The position numbers and the translations under genes were made by a program. This document shows positions 52,109 through 61,500 of a stretch of 64,000 bases of DNA, piece after piece. Position 1 is the stretch's first letter. Each line of letters begins with the position of its first letter. A model generated the notes under the pieces. It searched no databases, had not been told where the DNA came from, and saw only the letters and a list, made by a program, of their open reading frames with translations. The DNA is from Sulfidibacter corallicola. GTDB lineage: Bacteria; Acidobacteriota; Holophagae; Acanthopleuribacterales; Acanthopleuribacteraceae. Where the stretch lies: NCBI RefSeq assembly GCF_017498545.1, contig NZ_CP071793.1, positions 7,682,256 to 7,746,255 of the forward strand, in the 5' to 3' direction.

Positions 52109-55100
52109 AGACCCCGATGTTGGAGTTTAAAAAAATGCGTTTATCCCTGCTTACCTGGTTCAGTCTGTGTGTGTCTCTTTCATTGCCGGTGATGGCCCAA
52201 ATCAAATCGGTCGGGCTTCCGGGTAAGGCGCCCGTCATCGCTCCCTTCGTGGAAGTGGATGCGTCCGAGTACGCCAAGCGGCTGACTAAATCCGACACCA
52301 TCGTGACCGATCTGGACAAGCCAGACTTCGATCCCAACCACGCGTTCGATGCCGCCGCACCCAACGCCTCGATCGACCTGTACTCGGGCGCCTTGGTGAT
52401 TCAGGAAACCGACCTGTTCTTTCCCGGCCCCTACGGCCTAAACCTGGAAGTCAACCGCGACTACCACGGTAAGATCTACGCGCCGCGCACCGAGGATCAG
52501 CGCCTGTTGAAGCCCGACACCTGGATCGGCGTCGGCTGGGAGATGAACTGGGGCATTCTCGAAGTGAAGAGCGACGAGGTGCTCACCTTCCGCCTTTCGG
52601 GCCATGCAACCCAAAACCTGTTCCTGGCCACCGACGGCACCGGCACTGATCCGGCCGGTCAACCGACACACAACTACACCTTTACCTCACCGATCAACGG
52701 TGAGCAAGTGGTGCCCTACATGTCGCCGAGCCTGTGGCGCGCCTGGAAGCACGCACCGTCTGATGACGGCGATGGTACGGACGGTTCTGATGACGGCGGT
52801 AGCGACTCCGATGGAGACGAGGACGACTCTGGGGACGGCAACGGGCCCAACGGGGAAGAAACTGATGCCATCTGGTACGTTCAAGACCCCTCCGGCAAGA
52901 TCTATCAGATTCACTATGTGCTCGACAACATCCTGGGCCGCTGGCTGACCACCCGCATCTTCCATCCCAAGACGCAGGCTCAGATCACGTTTGACTATCA
53001 GCCCACCCAAATTCGCATCCTCCAAGACACTGGCACGCGCCTCAACGAGGTGTTCGTGCGCATCACCGATGGCGCCCTCGTTTCCGTGCAGGGTGGCGGC
53101 CGCACCATTCGTTACCGCGTCGAACCCTGCTTCCGCAGCCAGGATGACCCGCGCCTCTGCCTGCTCGAAGTCACCGATGCCGAAGGTCTCACCACGCGGT
53201 ACAGCTACGGGACCACTGGCCTTAGCTGGCCCGGCGAGTTAACCGAGATTCACACCCCGCTCGGCGCCCGCTACACCTATCACTACGGCGAGGAAACGTT
53301 CTACCACCAGCTCAGCTCCACCGGGCAATTCACCACCCGTGTGGTTAAGCGCTGGGAGCGCGGGACCCAAACCTGGACCTACACCTACGACCACCCCATG
53401 CCGCTGGAAAAAGACGAAACCCACGCGTTTTTCCCCTCGGACCAGGCGTACCTCACCACGACGGTCGAGGGCCCCGAGAACGTGCGACGCGACCACGTCT
53501 TTTACACCTACGCGGGCATGATCGCCAACGACACCACCTACACCATCATCCCCGCTGCCATCGGCCACGAAGTCCTCAGCGTGACCTACCACCACGAGCA
53601 CCTGGACGGCGAAGGCCAATGGGGCGGCCAGGTGGCATCGCACGGCTTGACCAATCAGGACGGTGCCTTCGAACTCCTGTACTTCACTCATTATAAAGAC
53701 CCCGTCATTGGGGAGGGACCGAGCATTCCCTTGCCGTCGATTCAATCCAAAATGGCCATGCGGGGACAGCGCCTTGATTTCAATACTGGCGGATACCGCA
53801 ACATGCAGGTCTTCTCCACCAGGCAGACGACCTACGGGACCGGCCCGACGACGGGCGATCCCGGCGTAAGCAAGTTCACCTGGATCCGCACCCCGTTTCC
53901 CAATCCCGAAAGGGTGACCACGCTGACCTGGGACTCCTATGCCGAGGACGACCAACACCAGGTTGAGGAGACCTTGACCTACCTGCGTACCGGCGAGCAG
54001 CTCATGCACAACCAGGTTGGCTTGGTGGCCCAGCGCGTCATCCGCCACAACCGGGCCGATGCCGACACGGGCCTCGATGGCAAGCGCGGTATGGCGAATG
54101 CGGTCACCTACACCTATCGCTACAACGCATTTGGGGACCTGACTCAAAGGACTACCCACGACCACGTGACCGGGCAAAGTGCCCAGACGCTCATCCTACG
54201 CGACTATGGCGGTCAGACCTACACCGCGATCCGACCCAACCGCGATCCTGTCACGGTGCATATGGATGCCAGTCTGATCGTTCGGATCATCGTGGACGGC
54301 ACCACCCTGCGCTCGGCAACCTACGATCCATTCGGCAACATGCGCACCTTCACCAACAGTCTGGACCAAACCACCGAGTTGTTCTACGACGATGCCGACC
54401 GTATCGAGCGAATCGTCCCGCCCATGGGGCCGACCACGGAACATCATTACACCGTCGGTGTAGGTGCGACCGTGACCAGCCGGACCGGCAGCGGCCCGGC
54501 TGAAACCCTCACGTTTGATCCTTATGGTCGCAAGACGGGCCACACCCATGACTTAATCCCCGATGCACAGTTTCAATACGGGTATGACGCCCTGGATCGG
54601 CTCGCGTCCGTCACGCATCCACGCGGAGGCGTTACCACCTGGACCTACGACGAACTCGGCCGTACCCGAACCATGACCCGTCACCGGGATGGTGTGGCTG
54701 AAGTGCTGACTCGGGAGTACCACGACTTTCACGGCACGCGGACGGTGGATCCCAAAGGGAATGCGACCACCCTGTGGTACAACGGCCAAGGCGCACCCTA
54801 CCGCCACATCGACGCATTGGGCATTCCCAGCGACTACCAACACGACGCGCTCGGACGCTTGATCCAAATCGACCGAGGCCGGATCACGCGGAACCTGAGC
54901 TACAGCGGCACAGGCCTTTTGTTGTCGGAGTCCCACCCAGAGAACGGCTATCGCAAATTCCACTACAACGATGCGGGCGATTTGATCACGACCCGGTTTT
55001 TCGGCGATGTGCCCAACGGTCAAAACGACCCTTTCCGAGTGGTAGGTCTGACCTACGACGGTCGCGGTCGGACCATCGAGGAGCGGGTGATGCCTTCGGG

Positions 55101-57246
55101 CCCCTCGATCAACTACACTTTCGACAGCGAGAACCTGACCCACATCGAGAACGAGCACAGCCGGTTCCACTTCGAGTACGACGGTGCCAATCGGCTGTCG
55201 GCCCGCCACGTGCTGTGGAAGGACGCGAACCAGGAACTGACGACCCGTTTCGACTACGACGAAGGAACTGGTCTCGTGTCTTCGATCGAGTACCCATCAG
55301 GGACGCGCGTTGCGTACCACATCGAAGAGGGGGCTGTACGCGGGGTCGAAGTGTCCGGCAATGGTGGCGCCAACGAGCTGGTGTCGCGCATCGACTACAC
55401 GGCGGGCATGGGGAGCAGCCCAAACCCGATGGTCAAGAGCTTTGGCTTGGGCAACGGTCTGAACGAAACCCGCCTGCTGGACGACTACGCCCGCCACGCC
55501 GGAGCTGAAGTCACCGGCCAGGCGGGAACCCTGTTCCGCCGCGAGTTGGCCTTCGATCCGAACGGCATGGTCACCGGCCGCGCGACTTGGCTCGATGGCG
55601 ACACGCAGCGCGAACCGGACGTCGCTGCCAGCTATCGGTACGATCCCTTGGGTCGGGTCACGTATGCCGATTACCGCAGGGCTGAATGGACGGATCCGGG
55701 TCACTCGAAATTCCAATTCGAAGACTTTTACTACGACATCCACGGCAATCTGCTCGCGCGCGGCGGAAACATCGAGCGAGCCCCACTACGCTACCTCAGC
55801 ACGCCGGACCGCAACGGTGACGGCGACATGAACGTGCGCGACCTGTGGGGCATTCAGCTCGGCGAAGTGGATGGCGGCGAAGCGAGCGCGAGCGACGATC
55901 TGGACGGTGACGGCGTTGTGGACATCGGCGACTTAGCTCGGCAAGCACTGAACTTGGCGCCGTTCGTGAAGAAGCAGGACGCCAACCCGACGCGCCTGCC
56001 GGGCTGGGAATACAACGACGACGGCAGTGTGACCACCACGCCGGATGGCGAATCCTATAGCTATAACGATTGGAATCAACTGGTTGGCTACGGTGATGGC
56101 CGACGATTGAACTACGACGCCGAAGGACGCCGGCTGGCCGAGTGGAGCGAGGGTGAGCCCACGCGCAAGCTCACGCTGTTCAACGCGGGTGGCAAACCGA
56201 TCGCCGAATACGAGCACGACGCCGAAAACCTGGTTTTGTTGCGGGAGATGTACCACTTCGAGGGCGCTCCGATCGCAGCCGACATCTACAGCCGGGATAG
56301 CGAGGCCTGCCCCGAGCGGGTGTACTACCACCGCGATTACCTGGGTAGCCCGGTCCACTACAGCGATGAGAACGGCGATCTGGTGGGTGGACAAGGTTTT
56401 ACAGCGTTTGGGAGCACCTGGAACAAGGATTTGGATTGCGTGCCGGTGCAAGACGGCTTCACCGGGCATCAAAGCTTGTCGGGCGCCGAGTTGACCTGGA
56501 TGCAGGCGCGGACCTACAACCCAAAATACGGCAGGTTTCTGCAAACAGATCCCGTGACGGTGACCAGTGAACGACTGTTCGATCCGGAGCAGTTGAACTT
56601 GTACGGATATGTCCGTAACAGTCCTGTTTCGGCAGTTGACCCTACAGGCGAGATTGCGTGGGCAGTTGCTGGCGCTCTCATTGGTGGAGGTGCTGACTTA
56701 ACTTGGCAGCTCATTCAAAACGGAGGTGACTTCGGTAAGGTCGACTACATGAGTGTTGCTGTAAGCGCAGGAACAGGGGCCTTTGGTGGCGCAGGTCTCA
56801 AGGTTGCTGCGAAAGTCGGCGGTTCTGTGGTAAAAACCTTCGGAAAACAATTCGGGAAAGAATTCCTCGATAACGCAATCCCAATTCCGAGCACCAAAGA
56901 GCTAAGAGAGGCCGGGCTGCCAAAGATTGTGGGTAGCCAAAAAGGCCTGCGCGACCCAGGGTATGTGGATGTGCTTAAAGCAGATATGAAAAATGGTGAC
57001 TTTGATTACAAATCATTGGACGGGAGGATTGGTATTAATACCGACCATTCTGGTACCGTCCAGATCAACGGAGGACATCACCGGATGACTGCTGCATTAG
57101 AGCACATGAAAGAAACCGGAGATTCGAAACCTGTAAAAGAGCTTCTAGATAACGCACGCCCTACCGAGGTCCCTAAGTTGACAAGTCAAGAAAGTCTTGG
57201 AAGAACAAAAAATCAAGCATCTTCTGCTAATCCGGAGAAAAAATAA
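52105..57246 (+). CDS. Exported Rhs/YD-repeat toxin with dockerin insert and ParB-like tip
   Basis: 1,713 residues; ATG 52105 overlaps the previous stop. Signal peptide ends near 32 (FSLCVSLSLPVMAQ). Residues about 95-215 are an N-terminal Rhs module, broken at 216-254 by an Asp/Gly-rich linker. YD repeats fill about 280-1225 and 1300-1500 (YDPFGNMRTFTNSLDQTTEL; YDALDRLASVTHPRGG). A dockerin pair lies at about 1233-1290 (DRNGDGDMNVRDLWGI; DDLDGDGVVDIGDLA). The Rhs core ends LNLYGYVRNSPVSAVDPTGE near 1510. The tip begins with a Gly-rich hydrophobic pretoxin region (AVAGALIGGGADL) and ends in a small domain with VQINGGHHRMTAALEHMKET (about 1655), matching the G-x-H-R motif of ParB/sulfiredoxin-fold toxins or nucleases. 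The tip's DNA is AT-rich against a GC-rich body. Confidence 0.85.
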   Translation: MKTPMLEFKKMRLSLLTWFSLCVSLSLPVMAQIKSVGLPGKAPVIAPFVEVDASEYAKRLTKSDTIVTDLDKPDFDPNHAFDAAAPNASIDLYSGALVIQETDLFFPGPYGLNLEVNRDYHGKIYAPRTEDQRLLKPDTWIGVGWEMNWGILEVKSDEVLTFRLSGHATQNLFLATDGTGTDPAGQPTHNYTFTSPINGEQVVPYMSPSLWRAWKHAPSDDGDGTDGSDDGGSDSDGDEDDSGDGNGPNGEETDAIWYVQDPSGKIYQIHYVLDNILGRWLTTRIFHPKTQAQITFDYQPTQIRILQDTGTRLNEVFVRITDGALVSVQGGGRTIRYRVEPCFRSQDDPRLCLLEVTDAEGLTTRYSYGTTGLSWPGELTEIHTPLGARYTYHYGEETFYHQLSSTGQFTTRVVKRWERGTQTWTYTYDHPMPLEKDETHAFFPSDQAYLTTTVEGPENVRRDHVFYTYAGMIANDTTYTIIPAAIGHEVLSVTYHHEHLDGEGQWGGQVASHGLTNQDGAFELLYFTHYKDPVIGEGPSIPLPSIQSKMAMRGQRLDFNTGGYRNMQVFSTRQTTYGTGPTTGDPGVSKFTWIRTPFPNPERVTTLTWDSYAEDDQHQVEETLTYLRTGEQLMHNQVGLVAQRVIRHNRADADTGLDGKRGMANAVTYTYRYNAFGDLTQRTTHDHVTGQSAQTLILRDYGGQTYTAIRPNRDPVTVHMDASLIVRIIVDGTTLRSATYDPFGNMRTFTNSLDQTTELFYDDADRIERIVPPMGPTTEHHYTVGVGATVTSRTGSGPAETLTFDPYGRKTGHTHDLIPDAQFQYGYDALDRLASVTHPRGGVTTWTYDELGRTRTMTRHRDGVAEVLTREYHDFHGTRTVDPKGNATTLWYNGQGAPYRHIDALGIPSDYQHDALGRLIQIDRGRITRNLSYSGTGLLLSESHPENGYRKFHYNDAGDLITTRFFGDVPNGQNDPFRVVGLTYDGRGRTIEERVMPSGPSINYTFDSENLTHIENEHSRFHFEYDGANRLSARHVLWKDANQELTTRFDYDEGTGLVSSIEYPSGTRVAYHIEEGAVRGVEVSGNGGANELVSRIDYTAGMGSSPNPMVKSFGLGNGLNETRLLDDYARHAGAEVTGQAGTLFRRELAFDPNGMVTGRATWLDGDTQREPDVAASYRYDPLGRVTYADYRRAEWTDPGHSKFQFEDFYYDIHGNLLARGGNIERAPLRYLSTPDRNGDGDMNVRDLWGIQLGEVDGGEASASDDLDGDGVVDIGDLARQALNLAPFVKKQDANPTRLPGWEYNDDGSVTTTPDGESYSYNDWNQLVGYGDGRRLNYDAEGRRLAEWSEGEPTRKLTLFNAGGKPIAEYEHDAENLVLLREMYHFEGAPIAADIYSRDSEACPERVYYHRDYLGSPVHYSDENGDLVGGQGFTAFGSTWNKDLDCVPVQDGFTGHQSLSGAELTWMQARTYNPKYGRFLQTDPVTVTSERLFDPEQLNLYGYVRNSPVSAVDPTGEIAWAVAGALIGGGADLTWQLIQNGGDFGKVDYMSVAVSAGTGAFGGAGLKVAAKVGGSVVKTFGKQFGKEFLDNAIPIPSTKELREAGLPKIVGSQKGLRDPGYVDVLKADMKNGDFDYKSLDGRIGINTDHSGTVQINGGHHRMTAALEHMKETGDSKPVKELLDNARPTEVPKLTSQESLGRTKNQASSANPEKK

Positions 57247-57257
57247 TCCTATAAAGT

Positions 57258-57289
57258 GTTGTGGCACGCGGTGCTTCGCGTGTCACAAC
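57258..57289 (+). terminator. Hairpin after the Rhs gene
   Basis: GTTGTGGCACGCG (57258-57270) pairs with CGCGTGTCACAAC (57277-57289) over 13 positions (one G-T pair). The T-run is weak (ATAAAA), so the hairpin may partially terminate ahead of the next gene. Confidence 0.6.
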
Positions 57290-57399
57290 AATAAAACGAA
57301 CCTGCGCCTTTCTTAGGTTAAGCCCTTCTCTTTAAAGGAATGATTGCACATGCACAGTTTCTCTCAGTTTTTTTCAAGATCGCCAAAAAAGGAGAAATT

Positions 57400-57993
57400 A
57401 TGAGCGTATTGATTCATTCAAACGGGTTCGAATTCTACAATAAATTCATCCCTCCGTTTCAATTAAGGGGTGGAGATAATATTCTGTTAAATATCAATAT
57501 CCCTCTCTCTGGAAGAACAGGAAGGGGGTTGTCATCAATTTTAACGGGACAAAAGAGAGAACCACACCTGCATGTTTCTGGGAGGGGTTCTGTTGCACAA
57601 GTCCCTCTGTGTCAGTTTGACATCAAAAGACATTCTCTTAAGCACCCTCTTGATAAAAACATTATGGATGAGTTTAGACTATCTGACCAGGCTGTCCTTC
57701 GAAACATACAAAAGAACTGGCAGAAAGTTGACCTGAGAACGCTGGGATTCCTTGACAAGATAGTGTTTTCAATATCTTCTCTTCCGAACTGTGATTTTGT
57801 CGTTTTTTCTCAATCATGCTTAGATCCAAAAAATCGAAATAGCATTATGCGTGCAGTAAAGAAAAACGAGCGCTTTTCAGCTTCAATAGCCATTGATTTT
57901 AGCTCTACTTTCTCAGATTCGGAAGAAGGGTGGACCGAACTACATGCCGAACCTATACCCGATTTTCCCAAAAAACTATTTTATTTTTTTTAA
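57400..57993 (+). CDS. Unknown protein, candidate immunity to the ParB-like Rhs tip
   Basis: 197 residues. I choose ATG 57400 (MSVLIHSNGFEFYNKFIPPF), with AAAGGAG 7 nt upstream, over a start 60 nt earlier. The protein is cytoplasmic, with mixed alpha/beta composition (QLRGGDNILLNINIPLSGRT; FLDKIVFSISSLPNCDFVVF; NERFSASIAIDFSSTFSDSE). It is AT-rich like the toxin tip immediately upstream, and it is the first gene after it in the same direction, 150 nt away. That is the normal place for an immunity gene, and a cytoplasmic location fits a nucleic-acid- or nucleotide-targeting toxin. No family is recognised. Confidence 0.55.
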   Translation: MSVLIHSNGFEFYNKFIPPFQLRGGDNILLNINIPLSGRTGRGLSSILTGQKREPHLHVSGRGSVAQVPLCQFDIKRHSLKHPLDKNIMDEFRLSDQAVLRNIQKNWQKVDLRTLGFLDKIVFSISSLPNCDFVVFSQSCLDPKNRNSIMRAVKKNERFSASIAIDFSSTFSDSEEGWTELHAEPIPDFPKKLFYFF

Positions 57994-58378
57994 TATCACC
58001 CTCAAAAAACGATCGTCTATTTCTGTCAAACCATTGTGCATACTATGGTTTCGGCATCGGCCTCCCTGCTGAGTATTGCCCTAGTTATTGGTTTTCTTAA
58101 CGAGGCCAGAACAACAACTCATGCGTTGTAGCTTGATTAGCCAACAGTTACGAGGGCTCCTGCAGGATCGTTGATGACGTATCTCGGCACCACCCCCAAG
58201 TCCGGACCCTACGATCGCGAACGAGCTGAAAGGTCGCTCCGGCTGCTCCATTGGTTTCAGGGGCTGCCCAAATCCTAATACCGAATTGTACCCGGTCAAC
58301 TCTGACCGCGCTATCCGTGGCCAACAGCGGGTTTACGAGAAGCATGGATAAATAAAATCATCCGTCGCGCGGGCCCCG
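57994..58378. other. Gene-free stretch before the type II leader
   Basis: No gene is supported. Composition rises sharply in GC at about 58360 where the structured leader begins, marking the return to the backbone module. Confidence 0.4.
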
Positions 58379-58527
58379 CCTGATTGGGCTCGATCCTGGG
58401 TGCGGAACCCGAGGCTGGGCCAGCCTCGCTTCGCTGTTCCGGCTTGCCCCACCTCGAAACCCGCCCCCGTGTTCCGCCCAAATCAGGGAGGCCCGCGCTT
58501 AGCTGCCTCCCGCAACGGGAGGAACAC
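58379..58527 (+). promoter_or_regulatory. Structured 5-prime leader, type II (copy 1), Shine-Dalgarno in a hairpin
   Basis: Nested helices: P1 CCTGATT (58379-58385)/AATCAGG (58481-58487); P2 GGGTGCGGAAC (58398-58408)/GTTCCGCCC (58471-58479, one bulge); P3 CGAGG (58410-58414)/CCTCG (58452-58456); P4 GGGC-c-AGCC (58417-58425)/GGCT-t-GCCC (58441-58449), with a 15-nt loop containing CGCTTCGCTGTTCC. Downstream, CCTCCCG (58506-58512)/CGGGAGG (58516-58522) buries the Shine-Dalgarno of the GTG at 58528. The core is nearly identical to that at 63243. Confidence 0.65.
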
Positions 58528-61500
58528 GTGACCGTTCAGTTCTATCCAACCAAGCCCATCGTCGCCTACCACCTGGGTGACCTTTTTTTCAGGCAATGCA
58601 CCTCGTCCCTCGAATCGTTTGCCGATCTTGGCGCCGGTACCGGCAATCTCACCCGCGGTATTCTCAGCAAATACCCCCAAGCATGGGGTCAACCCACAGC
58701 CCACCTGGTCGAACCGGTTCGTCGTACCGACGGCAAAGGCCACTTTGAATTGCAATCCTTTGTGGATCAGTCGGACGCCCGACTCTACCAAACCACGGCC
58801 GAAGAATTCGCGGTGACCTATGCGACACCGGATATGGTCGACGCAGTGATCTGCAATCCACCCTTCGGTAAACGGATCGGAACCACGTCACTCGACGAGC
58901 TGGTCACCGACATCCACCTGCCGCAACTCTTCTGTTTCGAAAGCTATTTCCTGTTCCTCGCCAGCCAGATCGCCAAAACCTGGATGATGTTCATTCTGCC
59001 CGACAGTTTCGCCAATCAAGCGGAGAATCAATTCATGCTCAGGCGGCTGGCGAACATGGGTTGGAACCTGCAAGACCTTCGTCGCCTTCCGCTCGACGCC
59101 TGCGATAACTCATTGGTCCACATGAGCCTTTGGCTTTTCAAACGAGTGGGACCCACAGAAACGGTCTTCGACTGGGTTGACCGAGCGATTGCCACCGCCC
59201 AAGCTCACAATGGGTCACCTCTTTACCGACAGGTCACCGAGGAAACCGTCACCAACCGCCACGGCCCACTGCAGGGCTATCTGTTGCCGGAAACACCCCT
59301 CATCTCCTCTAGTCAGGCATTCAAGACCACCAAGGTTTGGGCACCCGATCTGACCGTTCCGGCAATCCACTGGACACCCGAGCCCCAACCGATTGGAACT
59401 CTTTGGGAACGCCAAGGATGTATGTATGCCTTGACGGATTCAGGCTGGGCACCCGCCAACGAGGGTGGCTACGCCGAGGGGCTACCCGTATCGAAACCCT
59501 TTCAGAGGGCTCGACGTGCCCATGCCTTATTCCGTGCGGGCTTGGCTTATACGGCGTACACCCTGCTGGAATGCCTTGATCTCGCCGCGCTTCGGAAAGA
59601 ATACGGTACTTTCGGCTTTGGCAGCTTTCTGGCCGGTTTGGAAAAGGGCCCTTCGGTTCCAGATCCCATCGCCCGAGATCTGGCCAATCTGCGCCTGGTC
59701 AACATTGCGGCGGATCTTTTAACCGGGTTTGAACAGCCGGTGCACCTGGCCCGCATTGGCGATGCCTTGTTTGATCCTGATTCTCTAGATGTCCCGCAAA
59801 TCGCGAGTTTGGCCGTGCGTTTTGGTGAAGACCGATTGCTTCCGCAGAATCGAAAAACCTTGGACGAAGCCCTGCAAAGCCATCAGATTCCACTGAGCCA
59901 GTTGAAGCTTCGGGCGGCCTGGATTCCTAGGCCGATGATCGAAACACTGTTCGGGCTCGCAACCGGCCGTGATGGGTTCTACTACTCGCCCCGAAGAAAA
60001 GCACCGATGCTGACGGCGTTGTACTCGGGTGTGGTGGCCTATTTGAACTACGGCCGTGGCGGCAAACGCATCAGGGAAGGTGATCCAGACATCTATGAAT
60101 TGGCGTGCCGAGAGTTCGCAAGTTGGGCCAATGGTTGGGCACGCCCGGAAGCGCCTCACCTTCGCCGTCAACTTCACCTCCACTACTTGGCCACGAAAAC
60201 GGAAAGCACGAATGTATTGGCCTGCCTTGGTTCCTTACAACCGAGCGTCCCCCCGCATTGGTACCAGAAGGAAGACGTCCCGTTCATGCTCTCAGGCGGA
60301 CTGCTGGCTTGGGATGTGGGCCTCGGCAAGACCTTTGGTGCCATCCTCGCGGCCGTGTCACACGGAAGTAAAGCGGTGATCGTGGTGCCCTTGGCGGTCC
60401 TCTCGAAATGGGCGAAAGAAGTGCGCATTTTCTTCCCCGAGTTACCGTTTCGTGTGCTCGGATTTCGTAAGAGCAGGCGCGATTCGACGAAGTACGTACG
60501 CAGTACCGCCGACATGGAACAACAGGTGCGCGATTCGTTTTTCAACCCAACGATCCGAATCATCTTGACCACCTATGAGCGTTGGGCGGCGCTGACCTTG
60601 GACCCCCAAGAGCGGATCCGAGCCGACAAAGAGGAGGCCTTGGACCGCTACGGTTCAAGCGACAATGAGACGATCAAGAAACAGCGAGCGGCCTTCGTGC
60701 AATATGCAGCGGAACGGAACTACCACTTCGGTGGCCTGTTCAAATTCACCGATCTGCCCCTGAAAAACCTGCTCTTGATCGTCGACGAGGCCCACAACTA
60801 CAAAAGCCTGTATGCGATGCCGACCGGTGGCTGGGGCGACTCGCTGGTCATGGCGGGCGGCTGCGGCGAATCGAAACGGGCCCGCGACTTGAGGATGAAG
60901 GCCGACCTGATTCGCGAAGCGGGCGGTAAGGTTTTGGGCTTGACGGCCACCCCGGTCACGAATTCGGTCGCGGAAGCCTTCAACATGCTGCGGCTGTTCT
61001 ACCCAGACGCCTTGGCGAAACGAGGCATTTACTCGGTGCAGGCCTTCATCGACAGCTTCTGCACCATTGAGCCGATCTGCACGGTCAAGTTGAGCGGGCA
61101 GGCGGTGATCGGAAACACGATCACGGGCTTCACGAATCTGAACGAACTGAAATCGATCTGGCAGGAGGCCATGATCGCGCGCACGGCCAAAGATGCCAAG
61201 CTGAAGCTCCCCGAAGTAGAAGAAACCGTGATCCGCATCGAGCCCAAAGGCGACCTGGCCCTGTATATCGACGACCAGAAGGAGCAGCTCGCCGAGAGCC
61301 TCAGTCAAAATCCAAGTGACTCCGATACCAAGGTGCCCCACCTGTTTACCGTCATGGCCCGGTTGAACGCGGTGGCGGAGTACCCTGGTCTCTGTGATGT
61401 GGAGAGCAATCCGAAAATGACACGCATGGTCGACCAACTGATGCAGTTGTATCGCGAGACGACAGGTGGCCAAATCGTGTTCTCGGACATGACAGAGGCG

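Noticed and set aside
58384-58527. N-terminal extension of the helicase-methyltransferase
   Set aside because: The stretch is the structured leader; the Shine-Dalgarno and the conserved leader layout point to GTG 58528 as start.
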